Shown here one piece after another: positions 9,994-18,211 of a DNA stretch of 64,000 nucleotides (the first letter of the stretch is position 1; each line of letters opens with the position of its first letter). Below the pieces are notes generated by a model. The model ran no database searches. It saw only the letters and a list, made by a program, of their open reading frames with translations, and was not told the origin of the DNA. The position numbers and the translations under genes are program-made. This DNA is from Brenneria alni. GTDB lineage: Bacteria; Pseudomonadota; Gammaproteobacteria; Enterobacterales; Enterobacteriaceae. The stretch is from the NCBI RefSeq assembly GCF_003666245.1, contig NZ_MJLZ01000010.1:29681-93680 (forward strand), written 5' to 3'.

Positions 9994-10021
9994 AACGGCA
10001 GCCAGAACAGCGACTGCCGTT
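9994..10021. terminator. Hairpin between convergent mltA and the DapA-like gene
   Basis: AACGGCAG and CTGCCGTT form an 8-bp stem with a 12-nt loop in the 75-bp gap between converging genes. Neither strand has the expected T-run, so terminator function is tentative. Confidence 0.45.
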
Positions 10022-10047
10022 AAAAAATCACGTCACGGGTGGTTAAC

Positions 10048-10965
10048 TTACACCTGAAAACCGTATTTGCGGCTTAATCCCAGGTCATTGACGATACGCA
10101 CGCCGGTTTGTAAAGCGTCACCTTGCAAGTCCCGTAATGGTCGGCGCAGGCTGCCTGCAGGCAAACCGACGGCCTTCATCAGCGATTTCACGGCAACCGG
10201 GTTAATTGCCGAATAGGTGTAGTGCAGCAACGGCAGCAGGTGCTGATAGGCAACACGAAAACGTTCAGCATCTTCGCCGTTTTTCCACGGTCGTGAAATC
10301 TCCGCCAGTTCCGCCGGGGCAATGTTCCCGGTCATATTAGCCGTACCATGCCCGCCCAGCGACATGGTCGGGACGACCAGGCCGAGGTTTGGTGAATCGC
10401 AGCACATAACGGAAACCTCTGGATTACCCGCCAGCACCTGGGCGACCTGTCCGACACGGGTGGTGGATTCTTTATGAATAACGTAATTCGGGTGTTTGAA
10501 AATACGCAGCAGCGATGTCCAGTGCAGGTCGGTTTTAACTCTGGGCGGATTATTATAAATCCCTAGTGGCAGATCGGTCGCGTCGGCAATTTCCAGAAAA
10601 TAGTGTTCGATGTCGTTTTCGCTGGCGCAAATATAGGCCGGTGCGGCAATAATGGCCCCGTCTGCGCCGTTATCGCGGGCGTAGCGAACATAGTCAATGG
10701 TGGTATCCGTATTATTACCGGTGCAGCCGTAAAACAGCTTCATCTTGTTACTGCGGTATTGGGCGGTACGCCGGATAATCTCTTTTCTCTCTTCTGCGGA
10801 AAGCATGGAAACCTCACCGGTGGAGCCCATGATTAATACGGCGGTCGTGCCATGCTCTTGCTGAAATTTTAATAAGGCTTCAAATGCGCCGAAGTCTACG
10901 TTGCCGTCTTCATTGAATGGCGTAATGAGTGCGACAAACGACCCTTCAATTTTTTCTCTGCTCAT
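10048..10965 (-). CDS. DapA/NanA-family aldolase (dihydrodipicolinate synthase-like)
   Basis: This 305-residue TIM-barrel protein belongs to the pyruvate-dependent class I aldolase family. It has MGSTGE (residues 46-51, pyruvate binding), the tyrosine of IYNNPP (Tyr 137) and the Schiff-base lysine in IHKES (Lys 165). Its place at the end of an ABC-transporter operon, away from lysine genes, points to catabolic cleavage or condensation of an imported compound rather than diaminopimelate synthesis. The actual substrate cannot be read from the sequence. It is the last gene of the reverse-strand run, 32 bp after the TetR gene. Confidence 0.85.
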   Translation of the reverse strand: MSREKIEGSFVALITPFNEDGNVDFGAFEALLKFQQEHGTTAVLIMGSTGEVSMLSAEERKEIIRRTAQYRSNKMKLFYGCTGNNTDTTIDYVRYARDNGADGAIIAAPAYICASENDIEHYFLEIADATDLPLGIYNNPPRVKTDLHWTSLLRIFKHPNYVIHKESTTRVGQVAQVLAGNPEVSVMCCDSPNLGLVVPTMSLGGHGTANMTGNIAPAELAEISRPWKNGEDAERFRVAYQHLLPLLHYTYSAINPVAVKSLMKAVGLPAGSLRRPLRDLQGDALQTGVRIVNDLGLSRKYGFQV

Positions 10966-10997
10966 GTTTCTTCCTGTCGGTCTGGGGTAAATAAAAA

Positions 10998-11711
10998 TCA
11001 GGATTGAAGCGGCGCTGCGGTAAAGCCCGCCTCAACAAAATGCAATAAATGTTCCAGAACCCGGTCATCGTCACTGTTGTCGCACAGTCCTTGCGACAAT
11101 AACGCCAGCCTTCCGGATCGCGGATCGGCATCGGTCAGAACGTGCATGGCGGCGCCGCGGGCGAACTCGTAACGCCAGATGATTTCTGTCCGCGGCAGTT
11201 CAGGCAGCGAACGGGAAAAGGCATCAATGAAACGATGGGCCACCTGATCAAATTGAGCGGCAAGCAAGGTGGTGACTTCCAACCCCGGCGTGGCGCGTAA
11301 ATGTTGCAACAACCGCACCACGATACGTCCGCCATCCGGGGTACGGGCGGTTTTCACCAGGGGCCGCAATAGTGCGTCCAGCAGTGCTGAAAGCGGTGGA
11401 ACATGGCCTTGACAACGATGTTCAACCTCATCCAGCAAACGGGTTCGCTCTTCATTCAGCGGGCCTAATACGGCGTCAATAACCGCCCGCAATAATCCGT
11501 CTTTGGAACCAAAGTAATAATTCACTGAGGCCAGATTGGCGTTTGTCGCTTCGGTAATTTCCCGAATCGTGGTCAGTTCGCTGCCTTTATAGGCAAAAAT
11601 GGTGATCGCCTCATTCAAGATCCGCTGCTTGATATCCGCTTCTTTGTCTTTTAGCGCTTTATTCTTACTGTCGTTATTTTTAACTATCTGATCTTTAAGT
11701 GTTGTCACCAT
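10998..11711 (-). CDS. TetR-family transcriptional regulator
   Basis: This 237-residue protein has an N-terminal TetR helix-turn-helix (about residues 25-70: RILNEAITIFAYKGS, then TIREITEATNANLASVNYYFGSKDGL). The ligand domain (about 90-230) resembles the CecR/YbiH type. A charged linker of about 20 residues precedes the HTH. It lies inside the operon, between the SDR gene and the aldolase gene, and so is probably co-transcribed with the genes it controls. The perfect inverted repeat upstream of the divergent molybdoenzyme gene is a candidate operator. The ligand is unknown. Confidence 0.9.
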   Translation of the reverse strand: MVTTLKDQIVKNNDSKNKALKDKEADIKQRILNEAITIFAYKGSELTTIREITEATNANLASVNYYFGSKDGLLRAVIDAVLGPLNEERTRLLDEVEHRCQGHVPPLSALLDALLRPLVKTARTPDGGRIVVRLLQHLRATPGLEVTTLLAAQFDQVAHRFIDAFSRSLPELPRTEIIWRYEFARGAAMHVLTDADPRSGRLALLSQGLCDNSDDDRVLEHLLHFVEAGFTAAPLQS

Positions 11712-11758
11712 GACTTGTCCTTTTCATTGTGCGAATAACGGCGTGATTACGGATATGC

Positions 11759-12538
11759 TTAAAACGTGCCCGGATAGCTGCCGCCATCAATAAGCAGATT
11801 CTGACCGGTGATATAGCCCGCCTGCCGGGAGCATAAGAAGGCGCAGGCGGCGCCGAATTCTTCCGGTCTGCCATAGCGTTTTGCCGGGTTAGCTTCCGCC
11901 CGTTCCTGCTGGATGGCGGTGAAGTCACGCCCTGTTTGCTCAGACAGTGACCGGATGTGTTGCCACTGCCCCTCTGTGTCGAAAATACCCGGCAGAATAT
12001 TATTAATCGTCACATTTCGATCGATGACGGTGCGGGATAAACCGGCAACAAACCCGGTCAACCCAGCGCGTGCGCTATTGGACAACCCCAGTTCGAGCTG
12101 GGGGATCTTTACGCTGCGGGAGGTGATATTGACGATACGGCCAAAGCCGCGCTCGCTCATGCCGTCGACGGTCAGGCGAATCATTTCAATCGGCCCCAGC
12201 ATCATGCTATCGAGCGCCGCCAGCCAGTGTTCTCGCTGCCACTGACGGAAATCCCCCGGCGTTGGCCCGCTGGCGTTATTAATTAAAATATCGGGCTGGG
12301 GGCAGGCTTCCAATGCCGCGTCGCGCCCGGCTTGCGTGGTGATATCGGCGATAACGGCGGCAGGGCGGTTGCCGGTTTGCTGATAAATATCCTGCTGTGC
12401 CTCCTGTAAGACGGCCCCTGTGCGGGCAAGCAGCGTGACCTCGACACCTTCCCGCGCCAGTTGCAACGCGGCGGCTTTGCCCAGTCCGCGGTTCGCGCCC
12501 CATACCAGCGCTTTTTTCCCCTGAATACCAAGATCCAT
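11759..12538 (-). CDS. Atypical SDR-family protein lacking catalytic Tyr/Lys
   Basis: This is a 259-residue Rossmann-fold short-chain dehydrogenase homologue. The dinucleotide motif is GANRGLG (14-20) rather than TGxxxGxG; NNAS (87-90) and the catalytic-type serine ITS (Ser 140) are present. At the YxxxK site the sequence is LSNSARAG, so Tyr becomes Ser 153 and Lys becomes Arg 157. This fits the 3-oxoacyl-ACP-reductase-like subgroup known to lack a perfect catalytic tetrad. It may bind a dinucleotide without classical dehydrogenase activity. It starts 4 bp after the transporter ATPase gene, so it is coupled to substrate import. Confidence 0.85.
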   Translation of the reverse strand: MDLGIQGKKALVWGANRGLGKAAALQLAREGVEVTLLARTGAVLQEAQQDIYQQTGNRPAAVIADITTQAGRDAALEACPQPDILINNASGPTPGDFRQWQREHWLAALDSMMLGPIEMIRLTVDGMSERGFGRIVNITSRSVKIPQLELGLSNSARAGLTGFVAGLSRTVIDRNVTINNILPGIFDTEGQWQHIRSLSEQTGRDFTAIQQERAEANPAKRYGRPEEFGAACAFLCSRQAGYITGQNLLIDGGSYPGTF

Positions 12539-12542
12539 ACGG

Positions 12543-14279
12543 CTAAACCTCTTGAATTATCTGTTTGTTCACCGTCAGAACGGCGTTATGGGTAGTCTGC
12601 CGTCGGCGGAGAACGGTTTCGCGCTGCCCTCCCGGCACCGCATCAATCAGCTTGCGGGTGTAAGGATGCTGTGGCTGGTGCCAGATACTGTAATGATCGC
12701 CGCTTTCTACACAACGCCCATTTTGCATCACCATCACCCGGTCGGCGATGTAGCGCACGACGGCGAGATCGTGGGAGATAAACAGCAGCGAAAGCCCCAT
12801 TTCATTTTTCAGCTCAACCAGAAGATTGAGGATTTGTGCCTGAATAGAGACATCGAGAGCTGAAACCGGTTCGTCGCAAATCACCAGTGAAGGGCGCACA
12901 ACCAGCGCACGGGCGATGCCAATACGTTGGCGCTGTCCGCCGGAGAACTCATGGGGATAGCGGCTCAGGCTGCCAGTCGGCAACCCGACACGGTCAATAA
13001 TGTTGCGGATCGACTGCTGCCGTTGAGCACGATCGCCGATGCCATGCACAATCAACGGGGTTTCCAGAATATGTTGAATGCTATGGCGTGGATTCAGCGA
13101 GGCGTAGGGGTCCTGAAAGATCATCTGCACCCGCTGACGCAGGGTTTTCAGCCGTGATTCCTTGAGTGCGGTGATGTCCTGACCATCAAAAACGATCTGC
13201 CCCTGTGAGGGGGGCAACAGGCGCAGAATGGTTTTTGACAGGGTTGATTTTCCACAGCCGGATTCGCCCACCAGCCCGAGGGTTTCCCCCGGCAGAATAT
13301 CCAGCGAAACGTCATTGACGGCCGTTACCGCGCCCTGCGCCGTCTGGTATTTCGTGTGGATATTTTTTAAAGACAGCAGCGGCGGCTGGTCTGCTATCCG
13401 GGGACGGTGAGTCAACGGCGGCGGCGTCACCAGCGTAAACCGGGCCTCTTCCGCTTGCTGATAATGATGGATTTCCGCCAGACGGCTGGTGCGGTAGTGT
13501 ACGTCCTGATCCATATGCAGCGAGGTCGCCAGCAGCCCACGGGTATAATTGTGGGTGGGGGCCTGAAATAGCAACGAGGTTTGCGCTTCCTCTACTTTTT
13601 GTCCGGCGTGCATTACGGCAACACGATCGGCCCACTGCGCCACCAGACCGAGATCGTGGGTAATCAGCAGCAGGCTCATCGACAATTCATGCCGCAGTCT
13701 GTCGAGCAGTTCGAGGATCTGCGCCTGAATGGTGACGTCCAGCGCGGTGGTCGGTTCATCGGCGATCAGCAAACGGGGCTGGCATGCCACCGCCATAGCG
13801 ATCATCACGCGCTGGCGCTGTCCGCCAGACAGGTTGTGCGAGTAATCGTCCACGCGGCGGGCAGGCTCGGGAATTTTTACCAAATCCAGCAACTCGATGG
13901 TTTTGGCTCGTGCAGCGGCGGTGGTCAGATTTTCGTGTAGCTGCAGCGTTTCGCTAATCTGCTGGCCGATGGACAACACCGGGTTGAGCGAGGTCATCGG
14001 TTCCTGAAAAATCATTGACAGCGTACTTCCCCGCAACTGGCGCATGTTGCGCTCCGGCAGCGTGAGCAGATCTTGTCCGTCGAGCATAATGCGCCCGCTG
14101 ACCTTGCCAGGTTCGGCAACCAGGCGCATTAATGACAGCGCGGTCGCTGATTTCCCACAGCCGGATTCCCCCACCAGCGCCAGCGTTTCGCCCGCATTAA
14201 TGGTCAGATTCAGCCCGCGCACGGCCTGATGACCGGGAAAGTTAACGCATAAGTCTTGAATATCCACCAGTGGCTTCAT
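12543..14279 (-). CDS. Fused double-ATPase of a peptide/opine-type ABC importer
   Basis: This 578-residue protein joins two OppD/OppF-type ATPases, like GsiA or YejF. Domain 1 (about 1-260) has Walker [11 protein letters not shown], signature LSGGQRQRV and Walker B LLIADEP. Domain 2 (about 305-560) has [19 protein letters not shown] and LVICDEP. Each half ends in the oligopeptide-transporter C-terminal region (HNYTRGLL and HPYTRKLI). The ATG overlaps the permease stop (ATGA), so translation is coupled. It powers import through the two permeases encoded upstream. Peptides, glutathione-like compounds, opines or nickel chelates are all family substrates, so specificity is open. Confidence 0.92.
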   Translation of the reverse strand: MKPLVDIQDLCVNFPGHQAVRGLNLTINAGETLALVGESGCGKSATALSLMRLVAEPGKVSGRIMLDGQDLLTLPERNMRQLRGSTLSMIFQEPMTSLNPVLSIGQQISETLQLHENLTTAAARAKTIELLDLVKIPEPARRVDDYSHNLSGGQRQRVMIAMAVACQPRLLIADEPTTALDVTIQAQILELLDRLRHELSMSLLLITHDLGLVAQWADRVAVMHAGQKVEEAQTSLLFQAPTHNYTRGLLATSLHMDQDVHYRTSRLAEIHHYQQAEEARFTLVTPPPLTHRPRIADQPPLLSLKNIHTKYQTAQGAVTAVNDVSLDILPGETLGLVGESGCGKSTLSKTILRLLPPSQGQIVFDGQDITALKESRLKTLRQRVQMIFQDPYASLNPRHSIQHILETPLIVHGIGDRAQRQQSIRNIIDRVGLPTGSLSRYPHEFSGGQRQRIGIARALVVRPSLVICDEPVSALDVSIQAQILNLLVELKNEMGLSLLFISHDLAVVRYIADRVMVMQNGRCVESGDHYSIWHQPQHPYTRKLIDAVPGGQRETVLRRRQTTHNAVLTVNKQIIQEV

Positions 14280-15196
14280 GCGCCTCTCCCCCGCAAACGC
14301 GGATTTAATGCATCGTTCAGGGCATCACCAACCAGATTCAAAGACAAAACGGTCAAAACCAGTGCGGTGCCGGGCAGCGCGGTCAGAAACCATGCGGAAC
14401 GCAATGACTCGCGGCCAGCGCCGATCATACTGCCCCAACTCACCCGATTCGGATCGCCAAAACCAAGAAATGATAAGGCGGATTCAATCAGAATAGCCGA
14501 GGCCACCATCACCGATGTGGTGACAATGATGGACGGCAGGGCATTGGGTAACATTTCCTGTAGGATAATGCGCAGGCTGGAAAATCCCTGACTGCGTGCC
14601 GCCAGTACAAAATCGCTTTCACGCAGTGAACGGAATTCGGCACGAACCAGACGGGCAATCGTCGGCCATGCTGCGATGCCGATAGCCAGCGAAATCAGGC
14701 CGACAGAAGGGTTTCCTATCGCCACCAGCACCACCACCAGCAGAAAGGTAGGGAATGTCTGGAACAGTTCGGTAATGTGAACCAGTACATCATCCACCCG
14801 ACCGCCAAAATAACCGGCAAGGGCGCCGACCAGCGTGCCAATCACCAGACTGACGATGACCGCCGAAAAACCAATCTGTAGTGATACCTGTGAGCCATGC
14901 ACAATACCGGCGGCGACATCCCGCCCCAGCGAATCAGTCCCCAATGGAAACCGGGTGTCTTCCCCCGGCCACAAAAAGGGCTGCGCTACCATGTCCAACG
15001 GATCGCCGGGATAGATGAACGGCGCGCTGGCCGCCATCAGAAAAACGGTTATCAATAACAGTAAACCCGCCATACCGGCTGGATTGCGGATAAACGCCCG
15101 GATTTCCGGCGACAGGCGAGAAGAGGGTTTCAATGAGCCAGCGGCCACCGGCTTTCCTCCATCAGGGACGATGTTATCAGGGATAATGTTATTCAT
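14276..15196 (-). CDS. ABC importer permease, DppC/OppC type
   Basis: This is the second inner-membrane permease of the importer, 306 residues. An N-terminal cytoplasmic stretch (about 1-45) leads to the first transmembrane segment (GLLLLITVFLMAASAPF). The binding-protein-dependent transport core follows (about 110-300), with a coupling-loop region FVLAARSQGFSSLRII before the EML...LPNALPSII stretch. I chose the ATG at 15196, one base after the stop of the upstream permease gene; the longer frame would read back into that gene. Confidence 0.92.
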   Translation of the reverse strand: MNNIIPDNIVPDGGKPVAAGSLKPSSRLSPEIRAFIRNPAGMAGLLLLITVFLMAASAPFIYPGDPLDMVAQPFLWPGEDTRFPLGTDSLGRDVAAGIVHGSQVSLQIGFSAVIVSLVIGTLVGALAGYFGGRVDDVLVHITELFQTFPTFLLVVVLVAIGNPSVGLISLAIGIAAWPTIARLVRAEFRSLRESDFVLAARSQGFSSLRIILQEMLPNALPSIIVTTSVMVASAILIESALSFLGFGDPNRVSWGSMIGAGRESLRSAWFLTALPGTALVLTVLSLNLVGDALNDALNPRLRGRGA

Positions 15197-15197
15197 A

Positions 15198-16184
15198 TCA
15201 GCGAGCCTTAATACGCGGGTCGAGCCAGGATTGCAGTAAATCCACCAGCACGTTCGCCAGGATGACCAGAAAAGCCGAAAGCAGCAGCACGCCAAGCAGT
15301 ACGTTGAAATCACGCGCCATCACCGCCTCCAGCGCCAGACGGCCCAGCCCCGGCCAACTGAATACGGTTTCAACCACGGCGGCGCCCCCCAACAGGTTGC
15401 CGAAATGCATCCCGGCCACGGTAGTGATGGGTAACAGGGCGCAGCGTAAAATATGACGAACGGTCACCGCCAACGGCGCCAGCCCTTTCGCATGAGCGGT
15501 ACGCACAAAATCCTGTTGGGCGATTTCCAGCATGGCTGCGCGGGTCAGGCGTGCATAAATGGCAATAAAAAAACTACTGAGCGCCAGCACCGGCAGTACA
15601 GCATGTTGCAGCATATCTTTGAAATGCGCCCAGCCGGTCAGGTTGGCGCCAATAGTCACGTTCCCCCCGCTTGGCAACCAGTCGAGGTGAACGGAAAACA
15701 GGATCAGCGCCATCAGGCCAATCCAGAACCCAGGCGTGGAGTAAAGCAGCAGAGCAAATAATGAGAGGAGCCGATCGGGCCATTTCCCGGCCCACGCCGC
15801 CATAGCGGCGCCCAGCAGAATACCGGCAATAATCGCCACCACCTGCGACAGCAGCATCAGGAATAGCGTACCGGGCAGACGGGACATAATCAGCTCCATG
15901 ACCGGTGCGTTGTAACGTGGCGAGAAGCCAAGGCTGAACTGCGCCAGATTAGTCAGATAATGATAAAGCTGTTGCAGAACGGGCTGATCGAGACCGAACT
16001 GGGTGCGCATGTGGGCCAGGGTTGCCTCAGTCGCACTGCCTGATTCGCCGGCCAGTACGTCAACCGCATCGCCCGGCACCAGTTGCAGCAGGAAGAACAC
16101 CAGCACGATGATACCTATCGCCGTTGGCAGCGCGTGAAGCAGGGTTCGTCGCAATACGCGTCCGATTCGTTCCAATGTATTCAT
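15198..16184 (-). CDS. ABC importer permease, DppB/OppB type
   Basis: This is the first inner-membrane permease, 328 residues with about six transmembrane segments. It shows the DppB-type first helix (PTAIGIIVLVFFLLQLVPGDAVD), the FGLDQPVLQQLYHYL periplasmic region and the coupling loop FVRTAHAKGLAPLAV. I chose the ATG at 16184, preceded by AAGG at a 6-nt spacing; a GTG directly in front of it is a possible alternative. Gene order binding protein - DppB - DppC - ATPase is the usual order for the family. Confidence 0.92.
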   Translation of the reverse strand: MNTLERIGRVLRRTLLHALPTAIGIIVLVFFLLQLVPGDAVDVLAGESGSATEATLAHMRTQFGLDQPVLQQLYHYLTNLAQFSLGFSPRYNAPVMELIMSRLPGTLFLMLLSQVVAIIAGILLGAAMAAWAGKWPDRLLSLFALLLYSTPGFWIGLMALILFSVHLDWLPSGGNVTIGANLTGWAHFKDMLQHAVLPVLALSSFFIAIYARLTRAAMLEIAQQDFVRTAHAKGLAPLAVTVRHILRCALLPITTVAGMHFGNLLGGAAVVETVFSWPGLGRLALEAVMARDFNVLLGVLLLSAFLVILANVLVDLLQSWLDPRIKAR

Positions 16185-16234
16185 CACAGACCTTATGAGT
16201 AGAGGTTCCCCTGCTTACGCAGGGGAGAGCCGAA

Positions 16235-17815
16235 TTACTGATCCAGCCACAGGTCAGACAGGCTGCCGTTCACGCCCTGAATATCGGTCAGGTGATTGTG
16301 TACCCGCTTGTTGTAGATGGTCAGACGTTTAATCTGGAGCAGGTTAAGGTCCGGTAGTTCAACTTCCACAATGCGTTGGAACTGTTTGTACAACTCGGCG
16401 CGTTTGGCAGGATCGGTCTCCAGCGAGGCTTGTTCCAGCAGGCGATCTACTTCCGGGTTGGCGTAGTGCGAGCCGTTGCCGAAAGGTACGCCGGGTTTAA
16501 AGGCTTTTGACCAGTACAGACGTTGAACGCCTACCGCGGGATCGAACAGGTTGGAAATAGAGTGGTTGGTAAAATCAAAATCGCGCTCGGTGTAAACGCG
16601 CTTGATATAGGTAGCGAAATCCTGCGAACGGATAGTGACATCAATGCCGACTTTGGCCAGTGCGGATTTAACGTATTCAGCCACGCGTTTAAAGCCATCG
16701 CCATAAGGCAGGTAGTCATGCGTCAGTTTGAAACGGATACCGTTTGCCTGACGTGCAAAACCCGCCTCATCCAGTAAGGCATTCGCTTTGGCGATATCAA
16801 AACCATAAGGGGAGGGCGTGCTGTCATGAAACTGCGCCAGCTCTGGCGTAATCGGGGTGGGAGAGTTCACTGCATAGCCGTACCACACCACGTTTTTCAG
16901 TACCTCACGGTTAATGCTGTGGGCAATCGCCTGACGAACTTTCAGGTTTTTCAGGTAAACATTATCCAGATTGAATTCGATACGGGTTTGTGTTGGCCCA
17001 TAACCATAGCCGCCCGTTTCAATTGCCAATTTGCTGTTTTTCTGAATGCGTTCAATTTCACTTAATGGCACCGGTGATTCACTGCCGAGATCAAGTGCGC
17101 CGGTTTCAAAAGCAATGGTACGCGTTGCGGCATCAGGAATAAATTTCACCACCAGTTTATCGATATAAGGTTTGGGTTTATCCCAATACTCAGGGTTGCG
17201 CTCATAAATAATATGGCTGCCGCGAACCCATTCCTTAAAGACATAGGGGCCTGTACCGACAGGCGCGGTATTATGCGGGTTGCTGCGAATATCGGTTCCT
17301 TCATACAAATGTTTTGGAACAATGGGCGCTTCATTCGCGGAAAAAGCGCTCAATAAATAGGGGGCGGGCTGCGATAGTTCAATAATTGCGGTATAGGGAT
17401 CAGGGGTTTTCACGTCGGTGACGCTGGCAAACGTACCCTGCCCACGTGAATTATATTGTTTGACGGCCAGTATTGAAAATGCGACATCCGCAGAGGTGAA
17501 ATCCTGTCCGTCATGCCATTTCACGCCTTTGCGCAGATGAAAGGTATATTGTTTTCCGTCCGGGCTGACTGACCAACGGGTAGCCAATGCCGGAACGGGA
17601 TTAAGGTTGAAATCATAATTAAGTAACCCTTCAATCACTTTTGAATTGACCTTCAGAATAGGGCCGGCTGTGTTGACAAGGGTAGTCAGTACCGGAGGTT
17701 CCGGCTCTACCAGGAAATTGAGGGTGCCCCCCTGTTTCGGGCTGGGTTCCGCCGCCTGACTGTGTAAGCTGAATAGTGAAAAGGCCAATACCAATAAAAG
17801 CGCCTGTTTTTTCAT
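16235..17815 (-). CDS. Periplasmic binding protein of the ABC importer (SBP_bac_5)
   Basis: This is the solute-binding protein of the importer, about 526 residues. A classical Sec signal starts at the chosen ATG (MKKQALLLVLAFSLF, cleavage near SQAAEPS). An upstream in-frame ATG at 17824 is possible but has a poorer ribosome site. Family-5 features include LATRWSVSPDGKQYTFHLRKGVKWHDG, APVGTGPYVFKEW and LKVRQAIAHSINRE. The family binds peptides, nickel complexes, opines and similar compounds; the ligand here is not deducible. It is the first gene of the reverse operon, with a divergent molybdoenzyme gene upstream. Confidence 0.92.
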   Translation of the reverse strand: MKKQALLLVLAFSLFSLHSQAAEPSPKQGGTLNFLVEPEPPVLTTLVNTAGPILKVNSKVIEGLLNYDFNLNPVPALATRWSVSPDGKQYTFHLRKGVKWHDGQDFTSADVAFSILAVKQYNSRGQGTFASVTDVKTPDPYTAIIELSQPAPYLLSAFSANEAPIVPKHLYEGTDIRSNPHNTAPVGTGPYVFKEWVRGSHIIYERNPEYWDKPKPYIDKLVVKFIPDAATRTIAFETGALDLGSESPVPLSEIERIQKNSKLAIETGGYGYGPTQTRIEFNLDNVYLKNLKVRQAIAHSINREVLKNVVWYGYAVNSPTPITPELAQFHDSTPSPYGFDIAKANALLDEAGFARQANGIRFKLTHDYLPYGDGFKRVAEYVKSALAKVGIDVTIRSQDFATYIKRVYTERDFDFTNHSISNLFDPAVGVQRLYWSKAFKPGVPFGNGSHYANPEVDRLLEQASLETDPAKRAELYKQFQRIVEVELPDLNLLQIKRLTIYNKRVHNHLTDIQGVNGSLSDLWLDQ

Positions 17816-17831
17816 GTTTTCCATCCCTATT

Positions 17832-17862
17832 CGGAGAATTGGCTTCTCCGTTTTTATTTTTT
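17832..17862 (+). terminator. Forward-strand terminator-like hairpin in the operon leader
   Basis: CGGAGAA-TTGGC-TTCTCCG is followed on the forward strand by TTTTTATTTTTT. No forward gene lies upstream, so it would stop antisense transcription out of the binding-protein gene. On the reverse strand the same hairpin falls just before the ribosome site of that gene. Confidence 0.5.
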
Positions 17863-18083
17863 GCATAACAAAATTTTTGCGAACGAACTCATTTCTCTAT
17901 GTGAAAAGAGAAAATAAAAAATGCACATGAAGGATTAATTCAACATCGGATGGATAACGAATTTACATTATGCTGGCTTTTTTCGGGTGTCGCGCTTTTC
18001 ATCCGGGTTTCCTGGTTTCAAGTTTGGTTAATAAAAGGTGTTTCCCTTTTTCTTTTCCGACCAAACATTATCCTAACGATTGT

Positions 18084-18101
18084 TTTAAACAAACGTTTAA
18101 A
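18084..18101. promoter_or_regulatory. Perfect inverted repeat, candidate operator
   Basis: TTTAAAC-AAAC-GTTTAAA is a perfect 7-4-7 inverted repeat. It is flanked by a second, wider pair, ATTGTTT (18079-18085) and AAACAAT (18109-18115). It lies 50 bp upstream of the predicted -35 of the molybdoenzyme gene. Binding by the cluster's TetR protein is inference. Confidence 0.5.
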
Positions 18102-18150
18102 TCCGTATAAACAATGTCGAATTACGCATAATCATTGTTGGTTCCGGCGA

Positions 18151-18179
18151 TTGGGCAGGGCGTTGATTCACGCTATTAT
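18151..18179 (+). promoter_or_regulatory. Predicted promoter of the molybdoenzyme gene
   Basis: TTGGGC (18151-18156) is followed by a 17-bp spacer and TATTAT (18174-18179), 32 bp before the start codon. Confidence 0.5.
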
Positions 18180-18211
18180 ATAGTCCGCTAACTACTTACC
18201 ATGAGGTCGTC

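Larger units (their letters stand above)
17816..18211. promoter_or_regulatory. Divergent regulatory region of the transporter/molybdoenzyme cluster
   Basis: This A+T-rich gap of 396 bp separates the binding-protein gene from the molybdoenzyme gene. It contains a forward-strand terminator-like hairpin, an 18-bp inverted repeat and a predicted forward promoter, listed separately. A 77-codon forward frame at 17950-18183 has no recognisable family and no good ribosome site. Confidence 0.6.

Noticed and set aside
17950..18183. 77-codon forward frame in the divergent control region
   Set aside because: It has no ribosome site or family and runs through the candidate operator and promoter.
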